Of a stretch of 64,000 nt of DNA, positions 52,527 through 61,449 are shown piece by piece (the stretch's first letter is position 1; each line of letters begins with the position of its first letter). The translations under genes were made by a program, and so were the position numbers. The notes below the pieces were generated by a model, which did no database searches, was not told the DNA's origin, and was given only the letters and a program-made list of their open reading frames with translations. The stretch is from Desulfocapsa sp050291935. Its GTDB lineage: Bacteria; Desulfobacterota; Desulfobulbia; Desulfobulbales; Desulfocapsaceae. The stretch lies in assembly GCA_050291935.1 (NCBI GenBank), contig JBNKKR010000008.1:48293-112292 (forward strand). Reading direction: 5' to 3'.

Positions 52527-52944
52527 AACCGTTTTCCAAAAGAATCGTCATTGCTTTTCCGTAGCAGGTGGAGAGGAGTGTGCCGCAAGTAGTGGTGTCG
52601 GGCTTAGCACCAGGGACAATATCTTGGCAGAAGATGGAGTGTGATCGTTCTGTGCAAAACTCCCCAAACCAATCGCCCAGTTCATCCAGCATTAATGGTA
52701 AACGTTTATCTTCCTCCTCTTCAGAACTACCTTTTCCTGCATAATAGGCAAGAAGACATCCTGCACCGGTGAGTGCCCCGCAGACGCCTTTATTGCCGGG
52801 AAATCCGTGGCATAGGGCTGCCATTGCCCGGATTAATCCGTTATTTGTTTCTCCTTGTACTTCAAGGGCCAGTTGCAGGACGATTTGGGAACAACAATAT
52901 CCTTGACCGGCCAGTCGTACTATATCCAGATCGTACTCGTTCAC
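52498..52944 (-). CDS. C_GCAxxG_C_C family redox protein (DVU1555-type)
   Basis: 148 residues, helical. Conserved motif elements: GYCCSQIVLQLA, CGALTGAGCLLAYY and a C-terminal CGTLLSTCYGK. Family members carry paired Cys for metal or redox chemistry of unknown function. Overlaps the methyltransferase gene (ATGA) and the radical-SAM gene. Confidence 0.88.
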   Translation of the reverse strand: MNEYDLDIVRLAGQGYCCSQIVLQLALEVQGETNNGLIRAMAALCHGFPGNKGVCGALTGAGCLLAYYAGKGSSEEEEDKRLPLMLDELGDWFGEFCTERSHSIFCQDIVPGAKPDTTTCGTLLSTCYGKAMTILLENGFDPTTASEH

Positions 52945-53651
52945 TGTTCCCTCCGTTTGGCAATAAGTAAAAATAGACCGGGACGTGTTTTCTTGGCAAT
53001 GGAACAGACTGCTTCAGCCCTGGCTGTATCGCCCAGGACGGCTTGCCAGAACCCCTTAAGAGATCCATGGGCGAAAACGAATTCCGCTGCTGTCTGTTTG
53101 AGCAGGTGGCTGTGGTCTTCCACAAGCTCAATGCTAAAGCCTGCGCTAAGCAGGAGTTCTTTCACATTTTCTAAATCTGTTGCCTGGAAAAAACAGGATT
53201 GTCTTGGCCAGGAAGGTCGATTTGGCGAAACGGAATCTCCCCGCAGGTAGATATCGCTTAGTGCCAAATAGCCATCGCTGCAAAGAACCCGAAAAAATTC
53301 TTGTAAAACTTTTTCTTTGTCGGTGAGGTTCCAGACACATTCGCATACGATTATGTTAATTGTTGCATCTCTTAACGGTAACGCGGCAAGATCAGCTCTA
53401 CTGAGCAGATTTTCGGTAAGACTTGCTTGCTGGAGGAGTGCTTCGTTATAATCCAAACCAATCACCTTTACATATCCCTTTGCACGTAAAAGTTCCATGG
53501 TGGCTCCAGTCCCGCAACCGGCATCAAGGACGTAATACTCAGGTTTTGCTTCAAGTTGCCCTATGATATGGCGGGTAAGAAGGTCTCCTCCGGGTCGCAA
53601 GCTTTTTCCAAGACCGGTTTGTACCGGACTGCTGAGATAGAGAGGCTTCAT
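52941..53651 (-). CDS. SAM-dependent methyltransferase (DVU1556-type)
   Basis: 236 residues from ATG 53651, which overlaps the upstream stop as ATGA; longer starts would run through the previous gene. Class-I methyltransferase motif I is VLDAGCGTGATMELL, followed by VIGLDYNEALLQQA and an LSDIYLRGD segment. Within this cluster it probably works with the radical-SAM and C_GCAxxG proteins on a shared substrate. Confidence 0.87.
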   Translation of the reverse strand: MKPLYLSSPVQTGLGKSLRPGGDLLTRHIIGQLEAKPEYYVLDAGCGTGATMELLRAKGYVKVIGLDYNEALLQQASLTENLLSRADLAALPLRDATINIIVCECVWNLTDKEKVLQEFFRVLCSDGYLALSDIYLRGDSVSPNRPSWPRQSCFFQATDLENVKELLLSAGFSIELVEDHSHLLKQTAAEFVFAHGSLKGFWQAVLGDTARAEAVCSIAKKTRPGLFLLIAKRREQ

Positions 53652-53857
53652 TTGTCTTCCAGCAACTGCTCCACTTCCAGCATACGGCCCATGGCCAGTT
53701 CTTCCGATATAAGAACTGCCGAACATTTGGGGCATACCGGAAGTTCCACCCGGAAAACGTTGCCCAAATAGTGCAAGGAGACCATCCCCGGTTGCAGTTT
53801 TTCACCGCAAGGCTTGCAGGTCCAATCCATATCTGATGGGAGAAAGCTTAAGTTCAT
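53648..53857 (-). CDS. Small zinc-ribbon/redox protein (DVU1557-type)
   Basis: 69 residues. ATG 53857 overlaps the preceding stop (ATGA). WTCKPCGEKLQPG and ELPVCPKCSAVLIS form two CxxC pairs of a zinc ribbon or rubredoxin-like site, then an acidic helix (MLEVEQLLEDK). Accessory protein of the aldehyde-oxidoreductase operon, role unknown. Confidence 0.8.
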   Translation of the reverse strand: MNLSFLPSDMDWTCKPCGEKLQPGMVSLHYLGNVFRVELPVCPKCSAVLISEELAMGRMLEVEQLLEDK

Positions 53858-56127
53858 TGTTCTTCCCCTCCAATACTCATTCGGTGACTCCAACAGGATG
53901 TAATGTGATATCTTTCATTGCTCTTGTAATACTGTATCCAAAATGTAACCAGCCCAAGGCGAGCGGAAGCTATTGCATGCTTTTCGCTTCCGTGGACAAA
54001 GAAGGAGCCGCCTTGATCTGCTTGATACAACACCTGACGGATGTCATCGGCCAATATTCGTCTTTCTTCCATCAGGGTGACTACTTGTTTTGAAAGGACT
54101 ATTGGGATTTCTTCCCATGGTTCTGGCGCTTGACTGGTGTCGTCCGGGTAGCGGCTAAGGATGTCGTGTTTGAGCTTGCGCCGCCAAATCCGTCTGTCTG
54201 AAAGAGAGAGGGTTTTTTCTTTTGCGTCGCGGGCAATCTCTGGAAAGAGCAAATCAAGAAGATGGAGTACCGGTTTTCCTGTTTTGGCGAGTTGCTCCCT
54301 GCACATGGCACAATAGGTGAGGATATCCGCATCAGTCTGGGCAACTCTGGTGTTTGCCACCTGCCGTGCAAGCTCTGGATTACTGTTTTCCATTAGTCCA
54401 CCAAAACCGCAACATTCGGTTTGGGTACCCGACATGGGAAAAGGGGCCAGTGGTTGATTGGTTCGTTTCAGGATATTGCGAACTGCTGTTTTCGTTTCTT
54501 CGTCGTCCCGGCTTGTGCAAGGGTCGGATAATGCCAGGGGCGATCTTGCAAGAGCAGGCTCTTGGGGATCGACATTGACCATTGTCCATACGGACTGTAC
54601 TGGAATGGATTGCATATGCTCTCTAAACATCATAAGGCAAGTGGAACAGGCGGTAATGACCTGCGGGCGATCAAGCTCCTCCCAGGTATGCTGTCGTTTG
54701 TCAACAAGCGCATCAAATATATCTTTACGGCCAGCCCAATGGGCCGGAGCAGCGCAGCAATCAAGCCAGATTCCTGTTTTACCTTCCTGAGAAAGCAGAT
54801 GATCCCAAAGACGGAGTGTCTGCTGGGGCCTAATGGCCGCAAGTTGACAACCGGGGAAAAAGAGAAACGTACTTGTGCTTGAGTCAGGAGCGTGGCGTGC
54901 CACTGCTGCTTCGTCAGTGGCAGAACGCATCTCTTCAAGGGCAAACCAGTGGGCCGATGGCGGCATACGATTTTCCTGCACCATTGTTTGCCGTGCGTCA
55001 AGACAGAGATCGGCCATGGAAAAATCATGGGGGCAGAGGACTTCACATTGTCTGCACAGCGAGCAGGAATTTATCATTGTGTTTGCCTGGTGTATGCCCT
55101 TTACAATTGCTGAATTATTATAAATTCTTCGAACATATGCTTTTGGGTAACTGCCAAAACTTTCCAGGTATTTACAATTCTTAACACATTCCAGACATTG
55201 ACAATCAAGGCAGCGCTGGGCTTCCTGTTGTGCTTCTTTAAGGGTATATGTCGCATTTTGTGGATGAATTGGAGCAAGAGATGCTACGTTTTTTGTGGAA
55301 GTAAAAAGCTTTGTCTGTCCGTGACGCAAAGCGATTCGGCTGGCGGTGAGCGAGGCTCCCTGGAGAAAACGATCCATTGAGATTGCCGCCTCACGCCCTT
55401 GGGAAACCGCGGTTATAAAACGGTGGTTGTCGTGAATATCACCAAAACCGCCACTAAACCAGCCCTGCTCTGGAAGTGCAAATGTATCTTCCTCCGGCAA
55501 AGTGGTTAAAAACTGGGTGATTGTATCAGGAAGTATGTCATCCTGACCGATATAGATGCTGTCGGCATCTATATAGAGGGGTTCAATATCGTTGCCGATC
55601 TGTGAGAAAGAGACGCCCAACGTGCCAAGACGCTCAATTTCTTCATCTATAATAAGTTGTGGTAAAACACTTTCCGGCAGGCTTCGTAACCATGACCCAG
55701 GTCTATCACCGGCATAATAGAGGGATACAGGATAGCCCTTTTTGGCAAGGTCAAAGGCCACCGTAAGACTACTTGGGCCGCCACCAAACAGTGCAACGTT
55801 TTTTGGGCGAGGCGGCAGACGCAGGAGTTTTCCCCTATGTGTTGTGTTCTCAACACAGTTTCGTGCAAGCAGGGGTAAGGCAATGGGGCCGCCCAGATCT
55901 TTTCGTAAACAATAGTGTTGGCATGGCCCTTCACACATGCGGGCGACGATGTTCACCAGTGGCATGTTTTTTTCTAAGATTGTCCGGGCCTTTTGCATGT
56001 CACCTTGCTTTATGGCCATGACAAATGCTCTTGCATCCACCGCAAGCGGGCAGCCCGCACGGCAGGCGGGAGGTTCTTCCTGAATACATTTGGCCTCCCA
56101 CTCCCGCAGCTCTTTTTGCTCCATCAT
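53854..56127 (-). CDS. Flavin and dicluster iron-sulfur oxidoreductase (GltD-like plus CCG domains)
   Basis: 757 residues. GltD-type N-terminus (CRAGCPLAVDARAFVMAI), FAD/NAD Rossmann region (LFGGGPSSLTVAFDLAKKG), a [4Fe-4S] block (CLDCQCLECVKNC, then CSLCRQCEVLCPHD), and two CCG domains (FFPGCQLAAIRP with DCCAAPAHWAG; CCGFGGLMENS). It probably moves electrons between the aldehyde oxidoreductase and an acceptor pool. Separated from the truncated oxidoreductase gene by a hairpin. Confidence 0.88.
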   Translation of the reverse strand: MMEQKELREWEAKCIQEEPPACRAGCPLAVDARAFVMAIKQGDMQKARTILEKNMPLVNIVARMCEGPCQHYCLRKDLGGPIALPLLARNCVENTTHRGKLLRLPPRPKNVALFGGGPSSLTVAFDLAKKGYPVSLYYAGDRPGSWLRSLPESVLPQLIIDEEIERLGTLGVSFSQIGNDIEPLYIDADSIYIGQDDILPDTITQFLTTLPEEDTFALPEQGWFSGGFGDIHDNHRFITAVSQGREAAISMDRFLQGASLTASRIALRHGQTKLFTSTKNVASLAPIHPQNATYTLKEAQQEAQRCLDCQCLECVKNCKYLESFGSYPKAYVRRIYNNSAIVKGIHQANTMINSCSLCRQCEVLCPHDFSMADLCLDARQTMVQENRMPPSAHWFALEEMRSATDEAAVARHAPDSSTSTFLFFPGCQLAAIRPQQTLRLWDHLLSQEGKTGIWLDCCAAPAHWAGRKDIFDALVDKRQHTWEELDRPQVITACSTCLMMFREHMQSIPVQSVWTMVNVDPQEPALARSPLALSDPCTSRDDEETKTAVRNILKRTNQPLAPFPMSGTQTECCGFGGLMENSNPELARQVANTRVAQTDADILTYCAMCREQLAKTGKPVLHLLDLLFPEIARDAKEKTLSLSDRRIWRRKLKHDILSRYPDDTSQAPEPWEEIPIVLSKQVVTLMEERRILADDIRQVLYQADQGGSFFVHGSEKHAIASARLGLVTFWIQYYKSNERYHITSCWSHRMSIGGEEQ

Positions 56128-56153
56128 CCCTCCTGATCTGCGCTAAATACAAA

Positions 56154-56184
56154 ACCCTCCAGATACAATACATATCTGGAGGGT
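56154..56184 (-). terminator. Intrinsic terminator or attenuator after the aldehyde oxidoreductase fragment
   Basis: ACCCTCCAGATA-N7-TATCTGGAGGGT, a perfect 12-bp stem, followed on the minus strand by TTTTGTATTT. It lies between the oxidoreductase fragment and the dicluster gene, so it would reduce downstream expression relative to the catalytic gene. Confidence 0.8.
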
Positions 56185-56199
56185 ATACTACGTATTCGT

Positions 56200-57072
56200 T
56201 TACTTCTGTAGTCCTGCCAGTACTTTTTCCGGGAGTGCGGGCAGATGGGTGATGCGAACGCCACATGCATTGTAGATTGCATTGATTACAGCAGCATGGG
56301 GGCAGGTCAGTGGTAACTCGCCGATACCGGAGGCGCCAAAGGCACCCTCAGGTCGTTCGGTTTCCACATAGACAAGTTCCATATTGTCAGGGATTTTTTT
56401 GATATATGGAAAGCCTGCTCCGACCATGGTGGAGTGTTTTTGGATATCCTCAAACTCTTCACTGAGTGCAAGACCAATCCCCTGTGCCATTCCGCCATAC
56501 ATTTGGCCGTCAACCACCAGCTTATTGACGATTTTACCTATGTCGGCGACAAGGGTCATTTTTTCAACGGTGGTTTTTCCGGTGCTGAGTTCAACTGCCA
56601 CTTCAGACATAAAGACACCATACATGTAGCAGACAAAGGGGCTACCCTGGCCGTTTTCGTCACACTCTTTGGCGGGAGCTGTCCATTTACCCTGGTACTT
56701 GGTTGGAATTTTTTCCGCAACCATCTCTTCGTAGCTGCGAAAACTTCCATCTTTTTGCATTCCTTCAAGGAGCATTTCACAGGCGGCCTTAATCGCACGG
56801 CCAACCACTACCTGCGATCTACTTCCGCCAGCAGGTCCACCGTTTGGACAAACGCTGGTATCGTTAAGGACAATATTGATCTGTTCCGGAGCAAGACCAA
56901 GCGGACGAAGGGCCTCATGGGCAGTGGCTAATGTTCCCATATCCGCTCCCTGGCCATGGTCATGCCAGGTGGTAAAGATGGAGACGGTTCCATCCGCATT
57001 CAATTCTGCATCGACTTCAGCAGAGTCGGGGCCGTCAAGTCCACTGCCGTATACACCAAGTGAGATGCCCAC
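56200..57072 (-). pseudogene. Molybdenum aldehyde oxidoreductase, C-terminal fragment only
   Basis: 290 residues matching the last third of D. gigas-type MOP/xanthine-oxidase-family enzymes (normally about 900). Present: GISLGVYGSGLDG, WHDHGQGADMGT, GGPAGGSRSQVVVG, VADIGKIVNKLVVDGQMYGG and the active-site Glu region GASGIGELPLTCPHA. Missing: both N-terminal [2Fe-2S] domains and the first molybdenum domain. Homology seems to continue in frame to about 57099 (SSDEIKRGVG), then a TAA at 57115-57117 closes the frame. The listed start is a GTG with no ribosome site. A deletion has removed some 600 codons. Confidence 0.82.
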
Positions 57073-57218
57073 ACCACGTTTTATCTCATCGCTTGAGTGT
57101 TGCTGTTTTGAACGTTATGTTCGCTGGATTAGCATTTGAGATGAGAATTTTTACAATCGTTCATCGTTGCAATATAAGAGAGAACGAAGGATCACTCCTT
57201 TCTCACTTTTGTGACTTT

Positions 57219-57234
57219 AGCAAATTGCAAGCCA
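57219..57234 (-). promoter_or_regulatory. Sigma-54 promoter toward the aldehyde oxidoreductase operon
   Basis: TGGCTTGCAATTTGCT on the minus strand: TGGC, G at consensus position 7, TTGCT, GG to GC spacing 12. Predicted start near 57207. AAGGAG occurs at about 57194-57199, with no start codon at usable distance, consistent with a lost 5' coding region. Confidence 0.65.
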
Positions 57235-57561
57235 GTATGATCTGTGTGGGGCGATAACGAGATAGCACTGCGGAAACAGCAAGCTATTTTCCTCAATTAT
57301 GTGGGGTAGGAATAACGTAATGGTAGTAATAGTGTAAAATATATGTGTATGCAGTGTTACCTTTTTAAGGCAATGTTTCACATTTGTTTTACACTTTCTG
57401 TTGCTTCGCCGAAATGGGATGTGATGGGTTGTATTATGGATGATTGACTTCTCTGTTTTAGGGGCTCTCTTCCGGATGAAAGGGGCATGGCAAAGGGACA
57501 ATTTGACCCAGATGCTCACCAGGTGTGGGACATAATGACTCGTATTTGTTTCTAAGGATAG

Positions 57562-57592
57562 CACAGGCAGCGTGTATATACGTGCTCCTGTG
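57562..57592. promoter_or_regulatory. Large imperfect dyad, candidate enhancer site for the 60102 regulator
   Basis: CACAGGCAGC...GCTCCTGTG: both ends read CACAGG(C)AGC inwards on opposite strands around a central TATATA. It lies 72 bp upstream of the plus-strand -24/-12 promoter and 330 bp from the minus-strand one. Confidence 0.45.
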
Positions 57593-57663
57593 TCGCGAAA
57601 GATTTATTCGGGATTCTCGGGTAAGTATGCTGATCTGGAGTGGTTTTGTGAAATTTTTTCATG

Positions 57664-57679
57664 TGGCCTGAAAAGTGCT
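57664..57679 (+). promoter_or_regulatory. Sigma-54 promoter of the alcohol dehydrogenase/two-component operon
   Basis: TGGCCTGAAAAGTGCT: TGGC, G at consensus position 7 and TGCT, GG to GC spacing 12. Predicted start near 57690, 70 bases before ATG 57761. Confidence 0.65.
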
Positions 57680-57760
57680 TGCACCATTAGTTGGGTAAAT
57701 GCGAAAACAAGCTGCATATGGTAATACGACCCTTCTACCATTTCATTGTGGAGTTCTCTT

Positions 57761-58909
57761 ATGGAAACGACAAAATTTGCTATTCCGGAAATAATTTTTG
57801 GACGGGGAAGTATTCAGTATGCTGGGCAGTGTGCATTACGGCATGGTGCAAAAAAAGTTTTTCTGGTCAGTGACAAAGGGATTGAAGATGCTGGATGGGT
57901 CCAGCGTCTTATGGATATCTTAAAAGATGCCGGAATCGAGTGGATTTATTATCCCATGGTCACTCCAAATCCACGGGATTTTGAAGTGGAGCAAGGTGCT
58001 GAATTTTATCTTAAAAATGGCGCGGATGTTATTATGGCCATCGGCGGTGGAAGTTCGATGGATACCGCCAAGGGCATTGCGATCATAGCAAGTAACGGCG
58101 GCAAAATTCGTGATTATGAGGGGGCTAATAGGGTTGAAAAACCTCTACCACCCATGGTGTTTTTGACCACTACGGCGGGCAGTGGCTCGGATATCTCCCA
58201 GTTCTGTATCATTACCGATGTGGAGCGACAGGTAAAGATGTCTATCATAACCCGTACCCTGGTGCCCAATATTTCCATCGTTGATCCACTGATCTTGCGC
58301 ACCAAAACGGAGCAGCTTATTATCCTCTCAGCAGTTGATGCATTGGCCCATGCCATTGAATCCTACGTGTCTCGGATAGCTTCTCCTTTTACAGAACCAC
58401 AATCCTTAAAGGCCATTGATCTTATCATGCGCCACCTCAAACACGCAGTTGAGAGTCGTTCCCTTGATTCCCTTGAACAATTAAGTATTGCCGCAATAGC
58501 GGCCTCCATGGCTTTTAGCAATGCAGGGCTTGGGGCCGAGCATGCACTTGCCCATTCTTTGGGTGGACATTTTGACATGTCTCACGGTGTGGTGCATCCA
58601 ATTTTGTTAACTGCTGTAATGCGGTTTAACCTTCCTACCTGTCCTCTAAAAATGGCAAATATTGGCCGAGTGATCCTCAACAAAGAACTGGGCTCAGAAA
58701 TGGAGACTGCCATGGCAGGTATTGAAGAGTTGGAAAGATTTTTTGCCTCCTTTACGGTTTCTGTAAAATTACGTCAGGAAGTAGAGGCAAAGGATAAAAA
58801 AATTCTGGAGCCGATCTGTAAAATGGCGGTGCACGATGCCTGTAATCTGACCAATCCTCGTACCGCTTCCTGGCATGACTTTCTTACTATTTGCGAAGAG
58901 GTGTGGTGA
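57761..58909 (+). CDS. Iron-containing alcohol dehydrogenase
   Basis: 382 residues from ATG 57761 (GGAG upstream). Family III ADH: NAD-binding IMAIGGGSSMDTAKGIA and metal ligands D and H in AVDALAHAIES, then EHALAHSLGGHFDMSHGVVH. It oxidises a primary alcohol to aldehyde or the reverse. Downstream kinase and regulator genes overlap in one operon. The divergent aldehyde oxidoreductase operon would take the aldehyde on to the acid. Confidence 0.95.
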   Translation: METTKFAIPEIIFGRGSIQYAGQCALRHGAKKVFLVSDKGIEDAGWVQRLMDILKDAGIEWIYYPMVTPNPRDFEVEQGAEFYLKNGADVIMAIGGGSSMDTAKGIAIIASNGGKIRDYEGANRVEKPLPPMVFLTTTAGSGSDISQFCIITDVERQVKMSIITRTLVPNISIVDPLILRTKTEQLIILSAVDALAHAIESYVSRIASPFTEPQSLKAIDLIMRHLKHAVESRSLDSLEQLSIAAIAASMAFSNAGLGAEHALAHSLGGHFDMSHGVVHPILLTAVMRFNLPTCPLKMANIGRVILNKELGSEMETAMAGIEELERFFASFTVSVKLRQEVEAKDKKILEPICKMAVHDACNLTNPRTASWHDFLTICEEVW

Positions 58910-60105
58910 TGGCTGGTCAAACCACCCTTGATGATCTCATTGGGATTGAGCATTGTAAACTTGGTTTTTATCAGGATCTGCAACGCAAGGTTGAGGAGTT
59001 AAAAAATTCCAATCAAGAGCTTGAAAACAAGCGACAGGAGATTCAGGCATTACTGGATGGTATCACAGACTTGATGGTGTTACTTGCAGAAGATTTACGC
59101 ATAGTATCTGTTAACCATGTGTTCGAAAAATGGTATCCCGATACCGATCCAGCAGGACAATTTTGTTACTTCTTTTTCCATGAAAGAGACAAACCCTGTG
59201 AAAACTGTCCAGTGCTCCATTCTTTGGACCGGGACGAGATTTCCAAAGATCTACGTATTTATGAAATGGGCGAGAAACTCCGTCATTTTGAGTTGCTTGC
59301 CTCCCCCTTAAAGGCAAGCCCCACTGGCGAGCGAAATGTGTTGTTGTTTAAAAGGGATGTGACCCTTGAAAAAGAATTTCAAAGCCAGTTCTATCAGGCG
59401 GAAAAAATGGCAACTGTAGGTACTTTGGCCGCAGGAGTCGCCCATGAAATTAACAATCCATTGACGGCCATAAGTGGTTTTGCCGAAGGATTAAAACGGA
59501 GAGTAGGGCGCATTAACGGACAGATTGACAAGGATCTTTACGACGATTTTGCCGAATATACGGATACCATTATTAAGGAATGTCTTCGTTGCCGAGATAT
59601 TGTTCGTACATTGCTCACCTTTAGCAGACCAACAACTGCCAGTCTCCGTTTAGTTGATTTAAACTGTTGTATTGAGGAAACGCTCTTTATCCTCAAACAT
59701 CATCTTAAAGAGCAGCATAATATCAATGTAACAACTGATCTCACAAGGGATCTTCCTTTTATTCTCGGTGATGAATCACAACTCAAGCAGGTAATAATAA
59801 ATCTGTTGACCAATGCCCTTGATGCTACCGGTGGTGGCGGTACCATACTGATTCAAACCTTTATCGATGAAGGGGAAATTATTGGTTTGGTGGTGAAGGA
59901 TTCGGGCTGCGGGATTCCCATTGCCATCCAGAAAAAACTGTTTGAGCCTTTTTTTACGACTAAAGCAGTTGGGAAGGGGATCGGTATTGGCCTGTCCACC
60001 TGCTATACCATTGTTAAAAATCATGGTGGTGAAATTGCTGTAAGCAGTGTTGAGGGAGAGGGAAGTACCTTTACCATACGCATCCCGCAGGGAAGTAAAA
60101 CATGA
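58909..60105 (+). CDS. PAS-domain sensor histidine kinase (soluble)
   Basis: 398 residues; ATG 58909 overlaps the ADH stop and GAGGTG precedes it. No membrane segment. PAS domain at about 45-160 includes RDKPCENCPVLH, a Cys pair that could bind metal or sense redox. HisKA His in AAGVAHEINNPLTAISG; HATPase boxes NLLTNALDAT, DSGCGIP, FEPFFTTK. Partner of the NtrC-type regulator that follows. Confidence 0.93.
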   Translation: MAGQTTLDDLIGIEHCKLGFYQDLQRKVEELKNSNQELENKRQEIQALLDGITDLMVLLAEDLRIVSVNHVFEKWYPDTDPAGQFCYFFFHERDKPCENCPVLHSLDRDEISKDLRIYEMGEKLRHFELLASPLKASPTGERNVLLFKRDVTLEKEFQSQFYQAEKMATVGTLAAGVAHEINNPLTAISGFAEGLKRRVGRINGQIDKDLYDDFAEYTDTIIKECLRCRDIVRTLLTFSRPTTASLRLVDLNCCIEETLFILKHHLKEQHNINVTTDLTRDLPFILGDESQLKQVIINLLTNALDATGGGGTILIQTFIDEGEIIGLVVKDSGCGIPIAIQKKLFEPFFTTKAVGKGIGIGLSTCYTIVKNHGGEIAVSSVEGEGSTFTIRIPQGSKT

Positions 60106-61442
60106 ATAATGAACAATCACATATTCTGGTAATCGATGATGAAGAATCCATCCGCAGGTTGTTGCAAAAAGAGCTTGCCGGTGGAGGGCGGGAAATTGTC
60201 CTGGCCGACTGTGCGGCAAAGGCGATGCATATGGTACGCGATCGCAGCTTCGATGTTATTATTATGGATTTACGATTGCCCGATATCGCGGGGCTTGATC
60301 TGCTGATCAAAGTAAGAGATGTGAGTCCATGCAGTGAAGTTATAATGATTACCGGGCATGGTGATATCGATACCGCTGTGGAAGCCATGAAGTTTGGCGC
60401 TTATGATTTTATTGCCAAACCATTTAACCTTGATCGGCTTGACCTGTTGGTGGAAAAGGCCCACCAACGCTCAAAGTTGTTGGTGGAAAACAGATTGCTG
60501 CGCCATAACATGGGGAATAAGCGAAGCCCTGTGCAGTTTGTCGGTAAATCAAAGGCGATTAAAGATATTCAGTATCTGATTGATAAGGTTGCACCAGCCA
60601 CCATTCCAGTGCTTATTACCGGTGAGTCCGGGGCCGGAAAAGATGTGGTGGCAAACGCCATCCATGCACGATCAGTACGTGCTGAAAATCCCATGATTAT
60701 AAAGAACTGTGCGTCATTGCAAAAAGACCTTGCCAGGAGTGAACTCTTTGGTCATGCCAGGGGCTCCTTTACCGGTGCTGCAGAATCCCAGGAAGGCCTT
60801 ATGTCCTTTGCCCATCAAAGTACGTTCTTTTTAGATGAAATAGGAGAACTCTCCCTTGGGGTGCAGGCATCTTTGCTCCGTCTTCTAGAGACCCAGACCT
60901 ATCGCCGGGTTGGAGAGAAAGAAGAGCGGAAGGTGGATATCCGCTTTCTCTTTGCCACCAATCGCAACCTGGCAAGGGAGGTGCAGAAAGGGCGTTTTAA
61001 TGAAGCGTTCTTTCACCGTATTAATGTGTTTAATATTAGCATTCCATCGCTCTGTGAGCATAAGGAGGATCTGCCCCTATTGGTGGATTATTTTTTAACA
61101 AAGCTAAGTCCAGACGGGACGATATATCAGGTGGCGCAGGGGGCGATGGAGTGTCTTTTGCACTACGATTGGCCAGGCAATGTACGAGAGTTGCGCAATG
61201 TTTTGGAGAGATGCATTATCTTGGCAGAAAATGGTGTTATTACCAAAAATTGTCTCCCCCATGAGCTGCTTATGGGTGAGGGGCAAACGGAGTCCGCGAT
61301 GAGCCTGGAATCCATGGAAAAGCAGCATATACTTAAGATTTTCGATTTTTATAACGGTAATCGTCAAAAGACGGCCGATGCCTTAGGTATCAGTCGAAAA
61401 ACCTTGTATCGTAAAATGAATTTATATCAAAAAGAGGTATGA
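60102..61442 (+). CDS. NtrC-type sigma-54 response regulator of the alcohol/aldehyde operons
   Basis: 446 residues overlapping the kinase by four bases. Receiver D12/D13 and phosphoacceptor D56 with AKPFNL; AAA+ Walker A GESGAGKD, sigma-54 loop GSFTGA (Ser for the first Ala), Walker B FFLDEIGE; Fis-type helix-turn-helix ADALGISRKTLYRKMNLY, unlike those at 1849 and 14452. Likely activates the sigma-54 promoters at 57664 and 57219. Confidence 0.94.
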   Translation: MNNEQSHILVIDDEESIRRLLQKELAGGGREIVLADCAAKAMHMVRDRSFDVIIMDLRLPDIAGLDLLIKVRDVSPCSEVIMITGHGDIDTAVEAMKFGAYDFIAKPFNLDRLDLLVEKAHQRSKLLVENRLLRHNMGNKRSPVQFVGKSKAIKDIQYLIDKVAPATIPVLITGESGAGKDVVANAIHARSVRAENPMIIKNCASLQKDLARSELFGHARGSFTGAAESQEGLMSFAHQSTFFLDEIGELSLGVQASLLRLLETQTYRRVGEKEERKVDIRFLFATNRNLAREVQKGRFNEAFFHRINVFNISIPSLCEHKEDLPLLVDYFLTKLSPDGTIYQVAQGAMECLLHYDWPGNVRELRNVLERCIILAENGVITKNCLPHELLMGEGQTESAMSLESMEKQHILKIFDFYNGNRQKTADALGISRKTLYRKMNLYQKEV

Positions 61443-61449
61443 CAGCTGA

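Larger units (their letters stand above)
57136..57760. other. Divergent control region between the aldehyde oxidoreductase operon and the alcohol dehydrogenase operon
   Basis: No gene in 625 bases. It contains a minus-strand sigma-54 promoter (57219-57234), a 31-bp dyad (57562-57592) and a plus-strand sigma-54 promoter (57664-57679), listed separately. Nothing else recognised. Confidence 0.6.

Noticed and set aside
57217..57564. 115-codon minus-strand frame in the divergent control region
   Set aside because: Low-complexity, basic, no family features, and it overlaps promoter elements.
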